The translations under genes were made by a program, and so were the position numbers. DNA of 64,000 nucleotides from Marinobacter sp. C7 (GTDB taxonomy: Bacteria > Pseudomonadota > Gammaproteobacteria > Pseudomonadales > Oleiphilaceae): contig NZ_JAKQZH010000003.1 in the NCBI RefSeq assembly GCF_022343555.1, forward strand, positions 186,001 through 250,000, read 5' to 3'. Shown piece after piece: positions 28,573 through 38,712 of this stretch. The notes beneath the pieces were generated by a model. The model saw only the letters and a program-made list of their open reading frames with translations, had not been told where the DNA came from and made no database searches. Position 1 is the stretch's first letter. Every line of letters starts with the position of its first letter.

Positions 28573-29302
28573 AGTATTGCTCGGCGTCAACATTGATCAC
28601 GTGGCCACCTTGCGCCAGGCCCGTGGTACCCGGTATCCCGATCCGGTGCAGGCGGCGATTCTTGCCGAGGAGGCCGGCGCCGACGGTATCACGATTCATC
28701 CCCGGGAAGACCGGCGTCATATCCAGGACCGCGATGTCCTGCTGTTGCGGGAAGTCCTGCAAACCAAGATGAATCTCGAAATGGCTGTGACCGACGCCAT
28801 GCTGGCGTTTGCCGAGCAGGTTCGGCCGGAGTGTGTCTGCCTGGTGCCGGAGAAGCGGGAAGAGCTGACCACCGAAGGCGGCCTTGATGTCGATGGCCAG
28901 GAGACCCGGGTAGCCCGGGCTTGCGAGCGGCTGGGCCGGATCGGTGCCGAGGTTTCCCTGTTCATTGATCCGGATCCGGTCCAGATTGACGCTGCGGTAC
29001 GCTGCGGTGCGCCGGTCGTGGAACTACATACCGGGGAGTACGCCGAGGCAAAAACCGCCGCGGAGGAAGACGAGGCTTTCGGGATTATCGCCAATGCCGT
29101 GGCCTATGCCCGTAAAAAGGGCCTGATCGTGAACGCCGGCCACGGTCTTCATTATCACAATACCGAACGGGTGGCAGCCATTTCCGGTATCAACGAGCTC
29201 AACATCGGCCACGCCATTATTGCCAGGGCATTGTTCACCGGCCTGAAGGACGCGGTGGCCAATATGAAGGCCATTATTGAGCGGGCCGGCCGGCGCGGCT
29301 GA
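28562..29302 (+). CDS. pdxJ: Pyridoxine 5'-phosphate synthase
   Basis: Condenses 1-deoxy-D-xylulose 5-phosphate with 3-amino-2-oxopropyl phosphate to make pyridoxine 5'-phosphate. The 246-residue protein has [18 protein letters not shown] at the N terminus, [10 protein letters not shown] near 46, the [15 protein letters not shown] loop and the [10 protein letters not shown] motif near 194. acpS, which often follows pdxJ, is absent: the next gene converges 9 bases later. Confidence 0.97.
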   Translation: MNPRVLLGVNIDHVATLRQARGTRYPDPVQAAILAEEAGADGITIHPREDRRHIQDRDVLLLREVLQTKMNLEMAVTDAMLAFAEQVRPECVCLVPEKREELTTEGGLDVDGQETRVARACERLGRIGAEVSLFIDPDPVQIDAAVRCGAPVVELHTGEYAEAKTAAEEDEAFGIIANAVAYARKKGLIVNAGHGLHYHNTERVAAISGINELNIGHAIIARALFTGLKDAVANMKAIIERAGRRG

Positions 29303-29311
29303 GATCTCCCG

Positions 29312-32185
29312 TCAGGGGGCGGTCCCGGTCTGGTAGCCATCCTGCCTGAAAAGCTGTTGCCAGTCGGTCTGATCGCTCCATGCCTGCAGCCGCTCAATGG
29401 CATTCAGTAGTTGTTCCAGATAGGCGCCGGTATCCGGCGTCGAGCATTTGAGAGCCGTTTCCAGCTGGTTGGCAGCGGCCCTCAACTCCGGAACCCCGCA
29501 GTAGCGGGTAGCGCCATGGAGCTTGTGGACGCAATCCAGCAAGCTCTCCATCTCTTCCTTTTTCCAGAACTCCCTGATTTTCCGGCTGTCCGTGGGGAGC
29601 TGCTCAATCAGCATGCTGAACAGTTCCTCCGCAAGGTCCGGCTTGCCGGCGGCCAGCTGGATGCTTTCCGTGACGCTCACGCAATCCTGCTGCATCTTGC
29701 GGGATGAAGGCCGCAAGGCCTGGCGGGTGTCCCGGACCTCGGGGATATGGGGTGCCTCACCATCGTGCCGGCAGTCAAAGCCGGTGTAGTCCCGAATGAT
29801 CGCGGTAAGTTCGGTGCTGCTGATGGGCTTGGCCATATAGCCGTCAAAACCTTGCCGGGCGAGAGCCTCCTGTTCATCGGCGAGGGCATGGGCCGTCAGC
29901 GCAATGATCGGGGTCCGGTGGGTGTTGGTGTCCAGTTCCCGGATCCGGGCAGTGGTTTCAACGCCATCCATGCCGGGCATTTGCAGGTCCATGAACACCA
30001 GGTCGAACGGCTTCTGTCGAACCTTGCTCAGGGCTTCGAAGCCGTTGGACGCCGACTCAGCCTCCAGGTGGCAATCATTGAGCAAGGCCATGACCAGCTT
30101 CAGGTTGGCCTCGTTGTCGTCAACGGCGAGCACCCTGGGGGTGTTGTTCCTGACTTGTCGCCCTGTCTCCAGGGAATAGTTGGTCAGTGATCCACTGCCG
30201 GCATTGATGCCATGAACGAGCATCAATAATTCGTCATACAAGGCGTTGCGGCAAACCGGCTTGGTCAGATGGCCGCTGGCGATGCCGGACAGCCCGGCAT
30301 CGTGGGTTTCCAGGGTGGGCGTGAGCAGCAGTGTCCTGCAATCGCGCTCGACTTCCAGGTTTTGCAACAGGGTCCGGTACTGGTTGGAGTTGAGCAGGTG
30401 ACGGGTGATGCCGATGATCGCAACGGCATAGCCGGCCTGCCCCTTCTGCGCTTCCTCGATCTGCTCCTGCATTGCCCCTGCCGAGGCAACGCGGTCCACG
30501 ACAACGCCCCAGTCCCGCAGCATGTGTTCCACTGCCAACCCGGTGGTTTTCTGATGCTCGAGGTAGATGACCTTCTCGCCCCGGAGCGCGTCCCGCGGAA
30601 TAACGCTCTCGCCGGTAGCGGACAGCTCGGTGTTGAGGGTGAACCAGAACGTGGACCCTTTGCCCAACTCACTCTCCAGCCCGATCTGGCCGCCCATTTC
30701 CTCCACCAGGCGTTTCGAAATGGCCAGTCCAAGCCCGGTGCCGCCATATTGCCGTGCGGTAGAGGCGTCCGCCTGGCTGAACGCATTGAACAGGGACTGT
30801 TGTTGGGCGCGGGAGAGTCCGACGCCGGAATCCGTGATGCTGATCTTGATGCTGACACGGTTGTTTTCCTGGTCTTCATCTTCCAGGCTGGCCCTCAGCA
30901 CCACTTCGCCGGTCTGCGTGAACTTGATGGCGTTGTTCACGAGGTTGGTGATGATCTGCTTGACCCGCAGCGGGTCACCCATGACATTATCCGGCACATC
31001 GTTATAGACCAGCGGGGCCAGATCCAGGTTCTTGCTGTGGGCTGCCGGCGCAAGCATGACCATGACTTCCTCGATGATGTCCCGGAGCTGGAAGGGCACC
31101 CGGTCCAGGATCAGTTTGCCCGCCTCGATCTTGGAGAAGTCCAGGATGTCATTGATGATCGTCAGCAGGATCTCCGAGGATTTCCGGATGGTATTGAGGT
31201 GATCCCGTTGCTGCCGGGGGAGGGGGCTCTTCAGCAGCAGTTCGGTGAAGCCGATGATGCCGTTGAGCGGGGTCCGGATCTCGTGGGACATGTTGGCCAG
31301 GAATTCGGATTTGATCCGGCTGGCTTCCAGCGCTTCCTTGCGGGCGAAGTCCAGTTCGATATTCTGGATCTCGATGGTTTCGAGGGTCTCCCGGAGATCT
31401 TCGGTTGCCTGGTCGATATTCTGCTGCATCTCGGCCTGGGCCTTGCTCAGCTCTTCGGCCATGTCATTGAGGCCCGATTCCAGCTGTTCGAATTCCGGAC
31501 CCGCACCGGTATGAACGCGGGTATCGAGCTTGCCTTCCTTGAGCTTTGCCACCGCCTCATTCAGTTCAAACACGGGTCCGGTAAAGGCGCGACTGAGGCG
31601 CATGGCAATGGCGAGACTCAAGAGCACGCCACCGAGCACCAGCAGCAGGGAAAGGAGCATGGCCTTGTAGGTTTCTTTGTCGGTGCGGACGTGGGACATC
31701 TCCACCGAAACCCAGCCGAGAGGTTTGTTCAGCGCGCCCATGGACTGGCGGGCGTCCGGATCCAGCATCGTCTCGATCATGAGGTCCTGAAGGTGCACCG
31801 GGGTCACGAAGCGCGTGCTGTTTTCGCTGGTCATGCGGATGGCATGATCCGGCGGGAGCGTTCCGGAAATGGCGGCCTCGGAGCTCCCCGGGCCGGTATG
31901 AAGCAGGCGGCGACCGTCGCTGCCGTAGAAGGTGATCGAACGGACGTCCTGTTCTTCCAGCAGGGAATTGGAAAGCGTGCTCAGCAGGCTGCGATTGGCG
32001 GTAAACAGGCCATACTCGGAACCGGCGGCCAGTTGCCGTGACAGTGATTCCCCGCGATCGCCCAGCAGGCTCTCGATATTCTTAACCCAGCTGTAGGTGA
32101 AGAACATCCCCAGTATCAGGGTGGTCAGCAGGGTGGGGACCAGAGTCACCACCAGAACTTTCTTGCGAATGCCCCAGCGCCGCAT
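29312..32185 (-). CDS. gacS: Hybrid sensor histidine kinase BarA/GacS
   Basis: Tripartite kinase of the Gac/Rsm cascade (partner GacA/UvrY, outside this window). The 957-residue protein has membrane segments at about 10-31 and 175-195 around a periplasmic domain, HAMP (about 197-250), HisKA with the phosphorylated His in [12 protein letters not shown] (about 301), HATPase (about 400-515), a degenerate receiver (about 525-650), a true receiver with Asp in [10 protein letters not shown] (about 732), and a C-terminal Hpt domain with [11 protein letters not shown] (His about 886). The gene neighbourhood gacS / cysM-rlmD-relA-mazG matches Pseudomonas. Confidence 0.94.
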   Translation of the reverse strand: MRRWGIRKKVLVVTLVPTLLTTLILGMFFTYSWVKNIESLLGDRGESLSRQLAAGSEYGLFTANRSLLSTLSNSLLEEQDVRSITFYGSDGRRLLHTGPGSSEAAISGTLPPDHAIRMTSENSTRFVTPVHLQDLMIETMLDPDARQSMGALNKPLGWVSVEMSHVRTDKETYKAMLLSLLLVLGGVLLSLAIAMRLSRAFTGPVFELNEAVAKLKEGKLDTRVHTGAGPEFEQLESGLNDMAEELSKAQAEMQQNIDQATEDLRETLETIEIQNIELDFARKEALEASRIKSEFLANMSHEIRTPLNGIIGFTELLLKSPLPRQQRDHLNTIRKSSEILLTIINDILDFSKIEAGKLILDRVPFQLRDIIEEVMVMLAPAAHSKNLDLAPLVYNDVPDNVMGDPLRVKQIITNLVNNAIKFTQTGEVVLRASLEDEDQENNRVSIKISITDSGVGLSRAQQQSLFNAFSQADASTARQYGGTGLGLAISKRLVEEMGGQIGLESELGKGSTFWFTLNTELSATGESVIPRDALRGEKVIYLEHQKTTGLAVEHMLRDWGVVVDRVASAGAMQEQIEEAQKGQAGYAVAIIGITRHLLNSNQYRTLLQNLEVERDCRTLLLTPTLETHDAGLSGIASGHLTKPVCRNALYDELLMLVHGINAGSGSLTNYSLETGRQVRNNTPRVLAVDDNEANLKLVMALLNDCHLEAESASNGFEALSKVRQKPFDLVFMDLQMPGMDGVETTARIRELDTNTHRTPIIALTAHALADEQEALARQGFDGYMAKPISSTELTAIIRDYTGFDCRHDGEAPHIPEVRDTRQALRPSSRKMQQDCVSVTESIQLAAGKPDLAEELFSMLIEQLPTDSRKIREFWKKEEMESLLDCVHKLHGATRYCGVPELRAAANQLETALKCSTPDTGAYLEQLLNAIERLQAWSDQTDWQQLFRQDGYQTGTAP

Positions 32186-32405
32186 AGGATTTTCCTGAAA
32201 ATTGCCTGGCTACGGGAATAAACCCGGAGTCACTTCCCTGTCAGAATAGATGATCCGGCCGGAACTGACTGTGGTATCTGTCCCGGACCGGATAGAAAAT
32301 CACAGGTTATAGCCACCGGTCATGGATATAGCGAGAAGCTGTATTGGGATGCCGGGGTCATAACGCGTATGATTCGGAGCCAAAAGTGTACCACAGGGTT
32401 TTATT

Positions 32406-33299
32406 ATGAATTTCCCCACCATTGAAGATTATGTTGGTCATACCCCGTTGGTTCGCCTGCAGCGCCTGCCGGGCGATACCAGCAACGTCATCCTGGCGAA
32501 GCTTGAGGGCAACAACCCGGCCGGTTCGGTGAAGGACCGTCCGGCACTGAGCATGATCCAGGAGGCCGAGCGCCGTGGTGAGATCAAGCCCGGGGATACA
32601 CTGATCGAAGCCACCAGTGGCAACACCGGAATTGCCCTGGCCATGGCCGCGGCCATCAAGGGCTACCGTATGGTACTGATCATGCCCGCCAACATGAGTG
32701 AAGAGCGTCGGGCCTCGATGCGCGCCTACGGTGCCGAGATCATTACCGTCAGCAAGGAAGAGGGCATGGAGGCGGCGCGCGACCTGGCCCTCGCGATGGA
32801 GTCGGAAGGCAAGGGCAAGGTGCTGGACCAGTTCAGCAACCCCGACAACCCGCTGGCCCATTACCGCACCACCGGGCCCGAGATCTGGGAGCAGACCGGC
32901 GGGCGCGTCACCCACTTTGTCAGTTCCATGGGCACGACCGGCACGATCATGGGCGTGTCCCGTTATCTGAAGGAGCGCAATCCCGATATCCGCATCATCG
33001 GTCTGCAGCCGAAAGAGGGCGCTTCGATTCCGGGTATCCGTCGCTGGCCCGAGGAATACCTGCCGAAGATCTACGATGCCACCCGCGTGGACCAGGTTCT
33101 CGATATCGGCCAGGAAGAGGCCGAGGACACCATGCGTGCCCTGGCAGCCCGGGAAGGTATTTTCTGTGGTGTCTCCTCCGGCGGTTCCATCGCAGCCGCC
33201 CTCAAATTGTCAGAGCAGGTTGAAAATGCCGTGATCGTGGCCATTATCTGTGATCGCGGCGATCGTTACCTGTCGACAGGCGTCTTTCCCGGCGCCTGA
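32406..33299 (+). CDS. cysM: Cysteine synthase B
   Basis: PLP-dependent O-acetylserine sulfhydrylase isozyme that can use thiosulfate. The 297-residue protein has the PLP Lys in [14 protein letters not shown] near residue 42, the phosphate-binding [10 protein letters not shown] near 71 and [10 protein letters not shown] near 258. CysM rather than CysK is inferred from length (about 297) and position next to gacS, as in Pseudomonas. It diverges from gacS with a 220-base gap in which no convincing promoter was found. Confidence 0.93.
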   Translation: MNFPTIEDYVGHTPLVRLQRLPGDTSNVILAKLEGNNPAGSVKDRPALSMIQEAERRGEIKPGDTLIEATSGNTGIALAMAAAIKGYRMVLIMPANMSEERRASMRAYGAEIITVSKEEGMEAARDLALAMESEGKGKVLDQFSNPDNPLAHYRTTGPEIWEQTGGRVTHFVSSMGTTGTIMGVSRYLKERNPDIRIIGLQPKEGASIPGIRRWPEEYLPKIYDATRVDQVLDIGQEEAEDTMRALAAREGIFCGVSSGGSIAAALKLSEQVENAVIVAIICDRGDRYLSTGVFPGA

Positions 33300-33322
33300 A
33301 CCAGCCAGCAAGAGATTTCAGT

Positions 33323-34672
33323 ATGAGTAGAAGACGCAGGAAGGTCCTGCCCAAGGAACCTGTGCGCTGTGTGATTGAGTCCCTGAGCCATGATGGCCGG
33401 GGCATTGCCCGCAATGACGGCAAGACCCAGTTCGTGGATGGCGCCCTGCCCGGCGAGACCGTGATGGCGAAGGTCGTCTCCACCCGCAGCAAATTCGACG
33501 AACTGCGCGCCCTGGAGGTGCTGGAGCCCTCGGCCGAGCGTCAGGAGACTCCCTGTGAATTTGCCGACCTGTGCGGTGGTTGCAGCCTGCAGCATATGAG
33601 CAGCGATGCCCAGATCCGGTTCAAGGAAGATACCCTGCGCCAGCATTTTGCCCATTTCGGGGGCATAGAACCGGAGGAATGGGTGGCGCCGATGCGTTCC
33701 GACGCCAGCCTTGGATATCGGCGCAAGGCCCGACTGGGTGTCCGTTTCGTCAAGGCCCGGGAGTCCGTGCTGGTGGGATTCCGGGAGAAGCGCAACAGTT
33801 TCCTGACCGATATCGACCGTTGTGTGGTTATGGACCCGCGCATCGGGGAACGGATCATGCCGCTGCGCGAACTGTTGCACAGCATGGACGCCTTTGACCG
33901 GATTGCCCAGGTCGAGGTGGCGTGCGGTGACGATACGGCAGCCATGGTATTCCGCAACATGGATGACCTCAGTGCCGGCGATCGGGAAAAACTGATCGGG
34001 TTCGGTCAGGCCCATGACTTGCATATTTACCTGCAGCCCAAAGGGCCCGACACGGTACACCGGATATGGCCAGAATCAACGGGCCGGGCCGATGAGCGGC
34101 TGAGCTATCGCCTGGACGAGTTTGGCCTGACCATGGAATTTCATCCCATGGACTTTACCCAGGTCAATGCAGGCATCAATCGAAGCATGGTACACCGTGC
34201 CGTGGAGTGGCTGGATGTCCAGCCGGATGAACGGGTACTTGATCTGTTCTGCGGGCTGGGTAATTTCACCCTGCCGCTGGCCCGACGTGGTGGCCAGGTG
34301 GTAGGTGTCGAGGGTGACGAGGCCATGGTCGTGAGAGGGCGGGAGAATGCCGAACGCAATGGCCTGGAGAATGTGGCCTTTCACGGTGCCGATTTGCACG
34401 GTGATTTTACCGGCCAGCCCTGGGCCAAAGAGGGCTTTGACAAGATTCTGATTGATCCGCCCCGCTCCGGCGCGGAGGACATCTGCAAGTATCTGACGGC
34501 TTTCGGAGCCGATCGGATTGTCTATGTCTCCTGCAATCCGGCGACTCTGGCCCGGGATTCGGGCGTCCTGGTGCGTAACGGCTACCGGCTGGTGCGCGCC
34601 GGTGTGATGGACATGTTTCCGCACACCACCCACGTGGAGTCGATCGCCCTGTTCGAGCGTGCAGAGCGCTGA
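33323..34672 (+). CDS. rlmD: 23S rRNA m5U1939 methyltransferase RlmD
   Basis: RlmD (RumA) methylates U1939 of 23S rRNA. The 449-residue protein has an N-terminal TRAM domain, the [4Fe-4S] cysteines in [11 protein letters not shown] near residue 77 with a further Cys later (RCVVM), the SAM motif [14 protein letters not shown] near 305 and the catalytic nucleophile in [12 protein letters not shown] near 404. It sits 23 bases after cysM and 58 before relA. Confidence 0.95.
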   Translation: MSRRRRKVLPKEPVRCVIESLSHDGRGIARNDGKTQFVDGALPGETVMAKVVSTRSKFDELRALEVLEPSAERQETPCEFADLCGGCSLQHMSSDAQIRFKEDTLRQHFAHFGGIEPEEWVAPMRSDASLGYRRKARLGVRFVKARESVLVGFREKRNSFLTDIDRCVVMDPRIGERIMPLRELLHSMDAFDRIAQVEVACGDDTAAMVFRNMDDLSAGDREKLIGFGQAHDLHIYLQPKGPDTVHRIWPESTGRADERLSYRLDEFGLTMEFHPMDFTQVNAGINRSMVHRAVEWLDVQPDERVLDLFCGLGNFTLPLARRGGQVVGVEGDEAMVVRGRENAERNGLENVAFHGADLHGDFTGQPWAKEGFDKILIDPPRSGAEDICKYLTAFGADRIVYVSCNPATLARDSGVLVRNGYRLVRAGVMDMFPHTTHVESIALFERAER

Positions 34673-34730
34673 ACAGGATTGAGCGCGGTCAGGGATGACG
34701 GCGACAACGAACAGGAATAACAAGACCGAT

Positions 34731-36968
34731 ATGGTAAAAGTTCGCGAAGATTATGCCGTGACCGGCGATGGCGAAGTGGACATCGAGAGATGCGTCAGCC
34801 ACATCGCCTCGCAGACCAATCTCGACGATATTGACCAGTTCCGCCGGGCCTGTGAAAAGGCGGCGGAAATCGACCTGCAGGCGTTCCGGGAAGACCGGCT
34901 GTGGGCGCCGGGGTCCAGCAGCTTCCGGATCGGGCTGGAGATGGCCCAGGTGCTTGCAGAGCTGCATCTGGACCAGGCCAGTCTGGTTGCCGCCATTCTC
35001 TATCGGGCGGTGCGCGAGGAGCGGGTTCCCCTGGAGGAAATCCGCAAGGAGTTCGGCGATGAAGTCGCCGGGCTGATCAACGGTGTCCAGCAGATGGCCG
35101 CCATTTCCTCCATCCACCACCCGCTCAAGGGCAATGTGCTGGGGCAGAGTGAAGGCCAGCTGGATAACGTGCGCAAGATGCTGGTCACCATGATTGACGA
35201 TGTCCGGGTTGCCCTGATCAAGCTGGCGGAACGTACCTGTGCCATCCGGGCGGTCAAGAACGCGCCGGAAGAGAAACGCATGCGCGTTGCCCGGGAGGTC
35301 TTCGATATCTACGCGCCCCTGGCTCACCGGCTGGGTATCGGTCACATCAAATGGGAGCTGGAGGACCTTTCCTTCCGCTACCTGCATGAATCCGCCTATA
35401 AAAAGATTGCCAAGCTTCTCGACGAAAAGCGCCTCGATCGTGAGGGGTACATCCGCCGGGTGATCGACACTCTGAACAAGGAACTCCGGGCCTCTGGCAT
35501 CGAAGGCGAGCTTTCGGGCCGGGCCAAGCATATCTACAGTATCTGGCGGAAAATGCGCCGCAAGGGCATCGACTTTTCCCAGGTGTATGACGTGCGGGCT
35601 GTGCGCATCCTGGTGCCCGAAGTCCGGGATTGCTATGCCGCGCTGGGTATTGTGCATTCCCTCTGGCGCCATATTCCCAACGAATTCGACGACTACATCG
35701 CCAACCCGAAGGAAAATGGCTACCAGTCGCTCCATACCGCGGTGATCGGGCCCGAGGGCAAGGTCATGGAAGTGCAGATCCGGACCCACAAGATGCATCA
35801 GGAGGCCGAACTGGGGGTGTGTGCCCACTGGCTGTACAAGGGGACCGACAAGCACAACAAGTCTGCGGGGTATGATGCCAAGATCAACTGGCTGCGCCAG
35901 GTCCTGGAGTGGCAGGAAGAGCTGGGGGATCTGTCGGGCCTGGCCGATCACCTGAAGTCCGACGTGGCTTCGGACCGGGTCTATGTCTTTACTCCGGAAG
36001 GCCATGTGGTGGATCTGCCCCAGGGCTCAACGCCGGTGGACTTTGCCTACCGGGTACACACCGAAATCGGCCATGCCTGCCGGGGGGCCAGGGTCAACAG
36101 CCGGATCGTACCGCTGACCTATCCGCTGAAGACCGGCGATCAGGTGTTCATCCTGACCTCCAACAATCCGACACCGAGCCGCGACTGGCTGAACCCGAGC
36201 CTGGGCTATATCCAGACGTCCCGGGCCCGGGCCAAGGTAACCCACTGGTTCAAGCAACAGGACCGCGACCGCAATATCGTCGATGGCCGGGCCATTCTCG
36301 AGGACGAGTTCAAGCGGTTGTCGCTGTACGACGTGGATCTTGAGGAACTCGCCCGGAAAGTGAACTGCCACAGCTCTGCCGATATGTTTGCGGCGATCGG
36401 AGCCGGAGATCTGCGCCCGACCCACGTGGCTAACGTGGCCCAGCAGATGCTGGAGCCCAGGTCTGAACAGCTGGACCTGAAACTGACCACCCAGCGCAAG
36501 AAACCCTACGACACCGAGTCGGATATCCAGATTCTCGGTGTGGGCAAGCTGAAGACACAGGTGGCGAGATGCTGCAAGCCTTTACCCGGAGATGCCATCG
36601 GTGGCTATATCACCGTGGGTAGGGGCGTGACCGTCCATCGCCTGGACTGCCTGACTTTCCTGAGCCTTCGGGAATTCGAGCCGAACCGGATCATCGAAGT
36701 GAACTGGGGTGGCAAACCGGCGGCAGTCTATCCGGTGGATATCGAGATCGAGGCCTACGATCGTTCCGGGTTGCTTCGGGATATCACCCAGGTGCTGTCT
36801 GCCTCAAAAAGCGATGTGCTGGCATTGAACACGCTGACGAACAAGGATGAGAACACTGCGACCATGACCGTCACCGTGGAAATTTCCAGTCTTGAGCAGC
36901 TGGCACGGCTGCTGGCGCAGATCCGTAATCTGCCAAACATCATTGACGTGAGGCGCAAGCGCGGATGA
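34731..36968 (+). CDS. relA: GTP pyrophosphokinase RelA
   Basis: Ribosome-associated (p)ppGpp synthetase of the stringent response. The 745-residue protein starts MVKVRED, the usual RelA start; the ATG at 34695 would add 12 unrelated residues. The pseudo-hydrolase domain lacks the HD pair (ILYRAVREERV where SpoT has HDVIED). Synthetase motifs: YSIWRKMRRKG, YDVRAVRILV, YIANPKENGYQSLHTAVIGP. TGS domain near residues 415-475 and an ACT domain near 665-740. Overlaps mazG by four bases. Confidence 0.96.
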   Translation: MVKVREDYAVTGDGEVDIERCVSHIASQTNLDDIDQFRRACEKAAEIDLQAFREDRLWAPGSSSFRIGLEMAQVLAELHLDQASLVAAILYRAVREERVPLEEIRKEFGDEVAGLINGVQQMAAISSIHHPLKGNVLGQSEGQLDNVRKMLVTMIDDVRVALIKLAERTCAIRAVKNAPEEKRMRVAREVFDIYAPLAHRLGIGHIKWELEDLSFRYLHESAYKKIAKLLDEKRLDREGYIRRVIDTLNKELRASGIEGELSGRAKHIYSIWRKMRRKGIDFSQVYDVRAVRILVPEVRDCYAALGIVHSLWRHIPNEFDDYIANPKENGYQSLHTAVIGPEGKVMEVQIRTHKMHQEAELGVCAHWLYKGTDKHNKSAGYDAKINWLRQVLEWQEELGDLSGLADHLKSDVASDRVYVFTPEGHVVDLPQGSTPVDFAYRVHTEIGHACRGARVNSRIVPLTYPLKTGDQVFILTSNNPTPSRDWLNPSLGYIQTSRARAKVTHWFKQQDRDRNIVDGRAILEDEFKRLSLYDVDLEELARKVNCHSSADMFAAIGAGDLRPTHVANVAQQMLEPRSEQLDLKLTTQRKKPYDTESDIQILGVGKLKTQVARCCKPLPGDAIGGYITVGRGVTVHRLDCLTFLSLREFEPNRIIEVNWGGKPAAVYPVDIEIEAYDRSGLLRDITQVLSASKSDVLALNTLTNKDENTATMTVTVEISSLEQLARLLAQIRNLPNIIDVRRKRG

Positions 36969-37816
36969 GTTACAGCATCGATGATCTCAAGACCCTGATG
37001 GCCCGTTTACGGGACCCGGAAACCGGCTGCCCGTGGGATACGAAACAGACCTACGGCACCATTGTGCCGCACACCATCGAAGAGGCCTACGAGGTGGCGG
37101 ATGCCATCGAGCGAGGGGACTATCGTCACCTGAAAGACGAGCTGGGCGACCTGCTGTTTCAGGTCATCTTTTATGCCCAGATCGGTCGTGAGGATGGTCA
37201 TTTCGATTTTGATGGCGTTGTCGATCACCTGGTGCGCAAGCTGGTGCGGCGTCACCCCCACGTTTTTCCCGAGGGCACCCTGGAAAGCCGCATTGACCCC
37301 GACAACCGGCCCGATGAGGCCTGGATCAAGGAAAGCTGGGAGCGCATCAAGGCTGAAGAGCGGGCTGACAAGCCCGAGGCCGCGGGGCCGGCCAGCCGTC
37401 TGGAGGGTATTGCCCGAACCCTGCCTGCCATGGCCCGGGCGGAGAAACTCCAGCGTCGGGCGGCCCGCCACGGCTTCGACTGGCCGGATATCTCACCGGT
37501 GTTCGACAAACTCCATGAGGAAATCGACGAACTCAAGGAGGCCTGGCAGGCGGCTGAGAGTGGCACGGGCGCCCGTGATGCCGTCGAGGATGAACTCGGT
37601 GATCTGTTGTTTGTCTGTGTCAACCTGGCACGGTTCATGAAAGTGAATCCTGAGCAGGCCCTGAAACGCACCAACCACAAATTCGAGGCCCGGTTCCGGG
37701 CGATCGAGGAGGTGCTGGCGCGGGAGGGGCGTGACATGGACGAGGAGTCCCTCGAGGCGCTGGATGCCATCTGGCAGGCGGTCAAGGGTGTCGAGAAGGA
37801 CCGCTCCGGGAACTGA
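36965..37816 (+). CDS. mazG: Nucleoside triphosphate pyrophosphohydrolase MazG
   Basis: Hydrolyses NTPs and dNTPs to monophosphates; in E. coli it also affects ppGpp levels. The 283-residue protein has two MazG domains: the first with CPWDTKQTYGTIVPHTIEEAYEV and ELGDLLFQVIFYAQI, the second with HEEIDELKEAW and ELGDLLFVCVNLARF (metal-binding ExxE...ExxD pattern). Overlap ATGA with relA gives translational coupling, the common relA-mazG pair. Confidence 0.95.
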   Translation: MSYSIDDLKTLMARLRDPETGCPWDTKQTYGTIVPHTIEEAYEVADAIERGDYRHLKDELGDLLFQVIFYAQIGREDGHFDFDGVVDHLVRKLVRRHPHVFPEGTLESRIDPDNRPDEAWIKESWERIKAEERADKPEAAGPASRLEGIARTLPAMARAEKLQRRAARHGFDWPDISPVFDKLHEEIDELKEAWQAAESGTGARDAVEDELGDLLFVCVNLARFMKVNPEQALKRTNHKFEARFRAIEEVLAREGRDMDEESLEALDAIWQAVKGVEKDRSGN

Positions 37817-37952
37817 GAACCCGTGTTCGGTAAGTACAATCCGTTACCAATTCGGTGGTTCCCAAACAGGAGGCTTCGTCTACACTTCCGGTATCGGACG
37901 CACGCTTTCAGTGCGCCGGATGCTATCAATAAGATGCAGGAGTGCAGGCACC

Positions 37953-38297
37953 ATGAAAATCAAAGATCTGGTCAACTACTGGGACAAGCACGCACGGGGA
38001 CGGCTGACCCGAGACGCCTACTTCATGGCGTTGTCTGACCAGCATCACAAGCGACTTGAGAAGCTTGCGGCGCTCTACCCGATGAAGTCTCCTCAAGACC
38101 TGATGCGGGATCTGATTTCCGCGGCCCTGGATGAGCTGGAAACCAGCTTTCCTTACGTGCAGGGTACCCGGGTGGTTGCTTACGACGAGGATGGTTTCGA
38201 GATCTACGAGGATCAGGGACTGACTCCGAAATTTGTCAGCCTGAGCCAGAAGCACATCCAGCGCCTCAAGGCCCGACAGCTGGAATCCGTGGCCTGA
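37953..38297 (+). CDS. Small protein of unknown function, ribbon-helix-helix-like
   Basis: A 114-residue protein beginning MKIKDLVNYWDKHA. Residues about 22-63 fit a strand-helix-turn-helix pattern (AYFMALSD, HHKRLEKLAALYP, SPQDLMRDLISAALDELE), similar to ribbon-helix-helix DNA-binding folds. The start is the ATG at 37953 with AGGAGTG at 37938-37944. The N-terminal 70 residues are clearly related to the convergent gene at 38376-38609. Similar small proteins occur after mazG in Pseudomonas; I recall no proven function. Confidence 0.8.
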   Translation: MKIKDLVNYWDKHARGRLTRDAYFMALSDQHHKRLEKLAALYPMKSPQDLMRDLISAALDELETSFPYVQGTRVVAYDEDGFEIYEDQGLTPKFVSLSQKHIQRLKARQLESVA

Positions 38298-38327
38298 CCA
38301 CCGGAAGATTGCCAGCCTGACTTACCC

Positions 38328-38358
38328 TGCCGGAGTGGTGGAAGCCACCACTCCGGCA
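38328..38358. terminator. Perfect 14-bp hairpin between two convergent small genes
   Basis: TGCCGGAGTGGTGG (38328-38341) and CCACCACTCCGGCA (38345-38358) pair perfectly around AAG. It is centred between the two convergent small genes, so it probably ends transcription from both sides, although no T-run follows on either strand. Confidence 0.6.
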
Positions 38359-38375
38359 CGATGCCCCGCCCCTGT

Positions 38376-38609
38376 TTACTTGTCCTTGCTTTCCAGCTTG
38401 TCCTTGATCGGGCTCTGACGCACCAGATCGTCCAGGGCGGCACCGATCATGTCGTTCAGAATGTCCGACTCGGTGCGGTCCGGGTACAGCTCTGCCAGGG
38501 CGGCAATCCTGGCAGCATCCTCCAGCGGCAGGCGGAGGTTGTAGTCGTGGGTGCGTTCCACGGGCTCTTTGTCTTTCTCCCAGTGCTTGGGAAGATCAGT
38601 CACTTTCAT
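38376..38609 (-). CDS. Small ribbon-helix-helix-like protein, paralog of the 37953 gene
   Basis: A 77-residue protein starting MKVTDLPKHWEKD. Residues about 22-62 (YNLRLPLED, AARIAALAELYP, TESDILNDMIGAALDDLV) have the strand-helix-helix spacing of ribbon-helix-helix proteins. It aligns along its length with the convergent 114-residue protein (shared DL, W.K, LA.LYP, D...D.I.AALD.L). The Met at 38609 is chosen over one 7 codons upstream because it matches the paralog start and is preceded by AAGGAGT. Function unknown. Confidence 0.75.
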   Translation of the reverse strand: MKVTDLPKHWEKDKEPVERTHDYNLRLPLEDAARIAALAELYPDRTESDILNDMIGAALDDLVRQSPIKDKLESKDK

Positions 38610-38712
38610 GAATACTCCTTGCGACCACAAGCGGTTGCGCCAATAGACTTTCTCGGCTGATTCTTAGTATCGTAAGTTTACTTCGCCTCCGTCAATTCAA
38701 AAGGACGTCAAT

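Noticed and set aside
30269..32041. Long open frame antisense to gacS (590 codons), and similar ones antisense to lysS (9889-11577), recJ (7048-8721) and acs (59258-61039)
   Set aside because: These mirror the codon structure of the real genes in GC-rich DNA; their translations have no recognisable motifs, and the sense genes are conserved.
34695..34730. ATG at 34695 as the relA start
   Set aside because: The extra 12 residues do not match RelA; the ATG at 34731 (MVKVRED) does.
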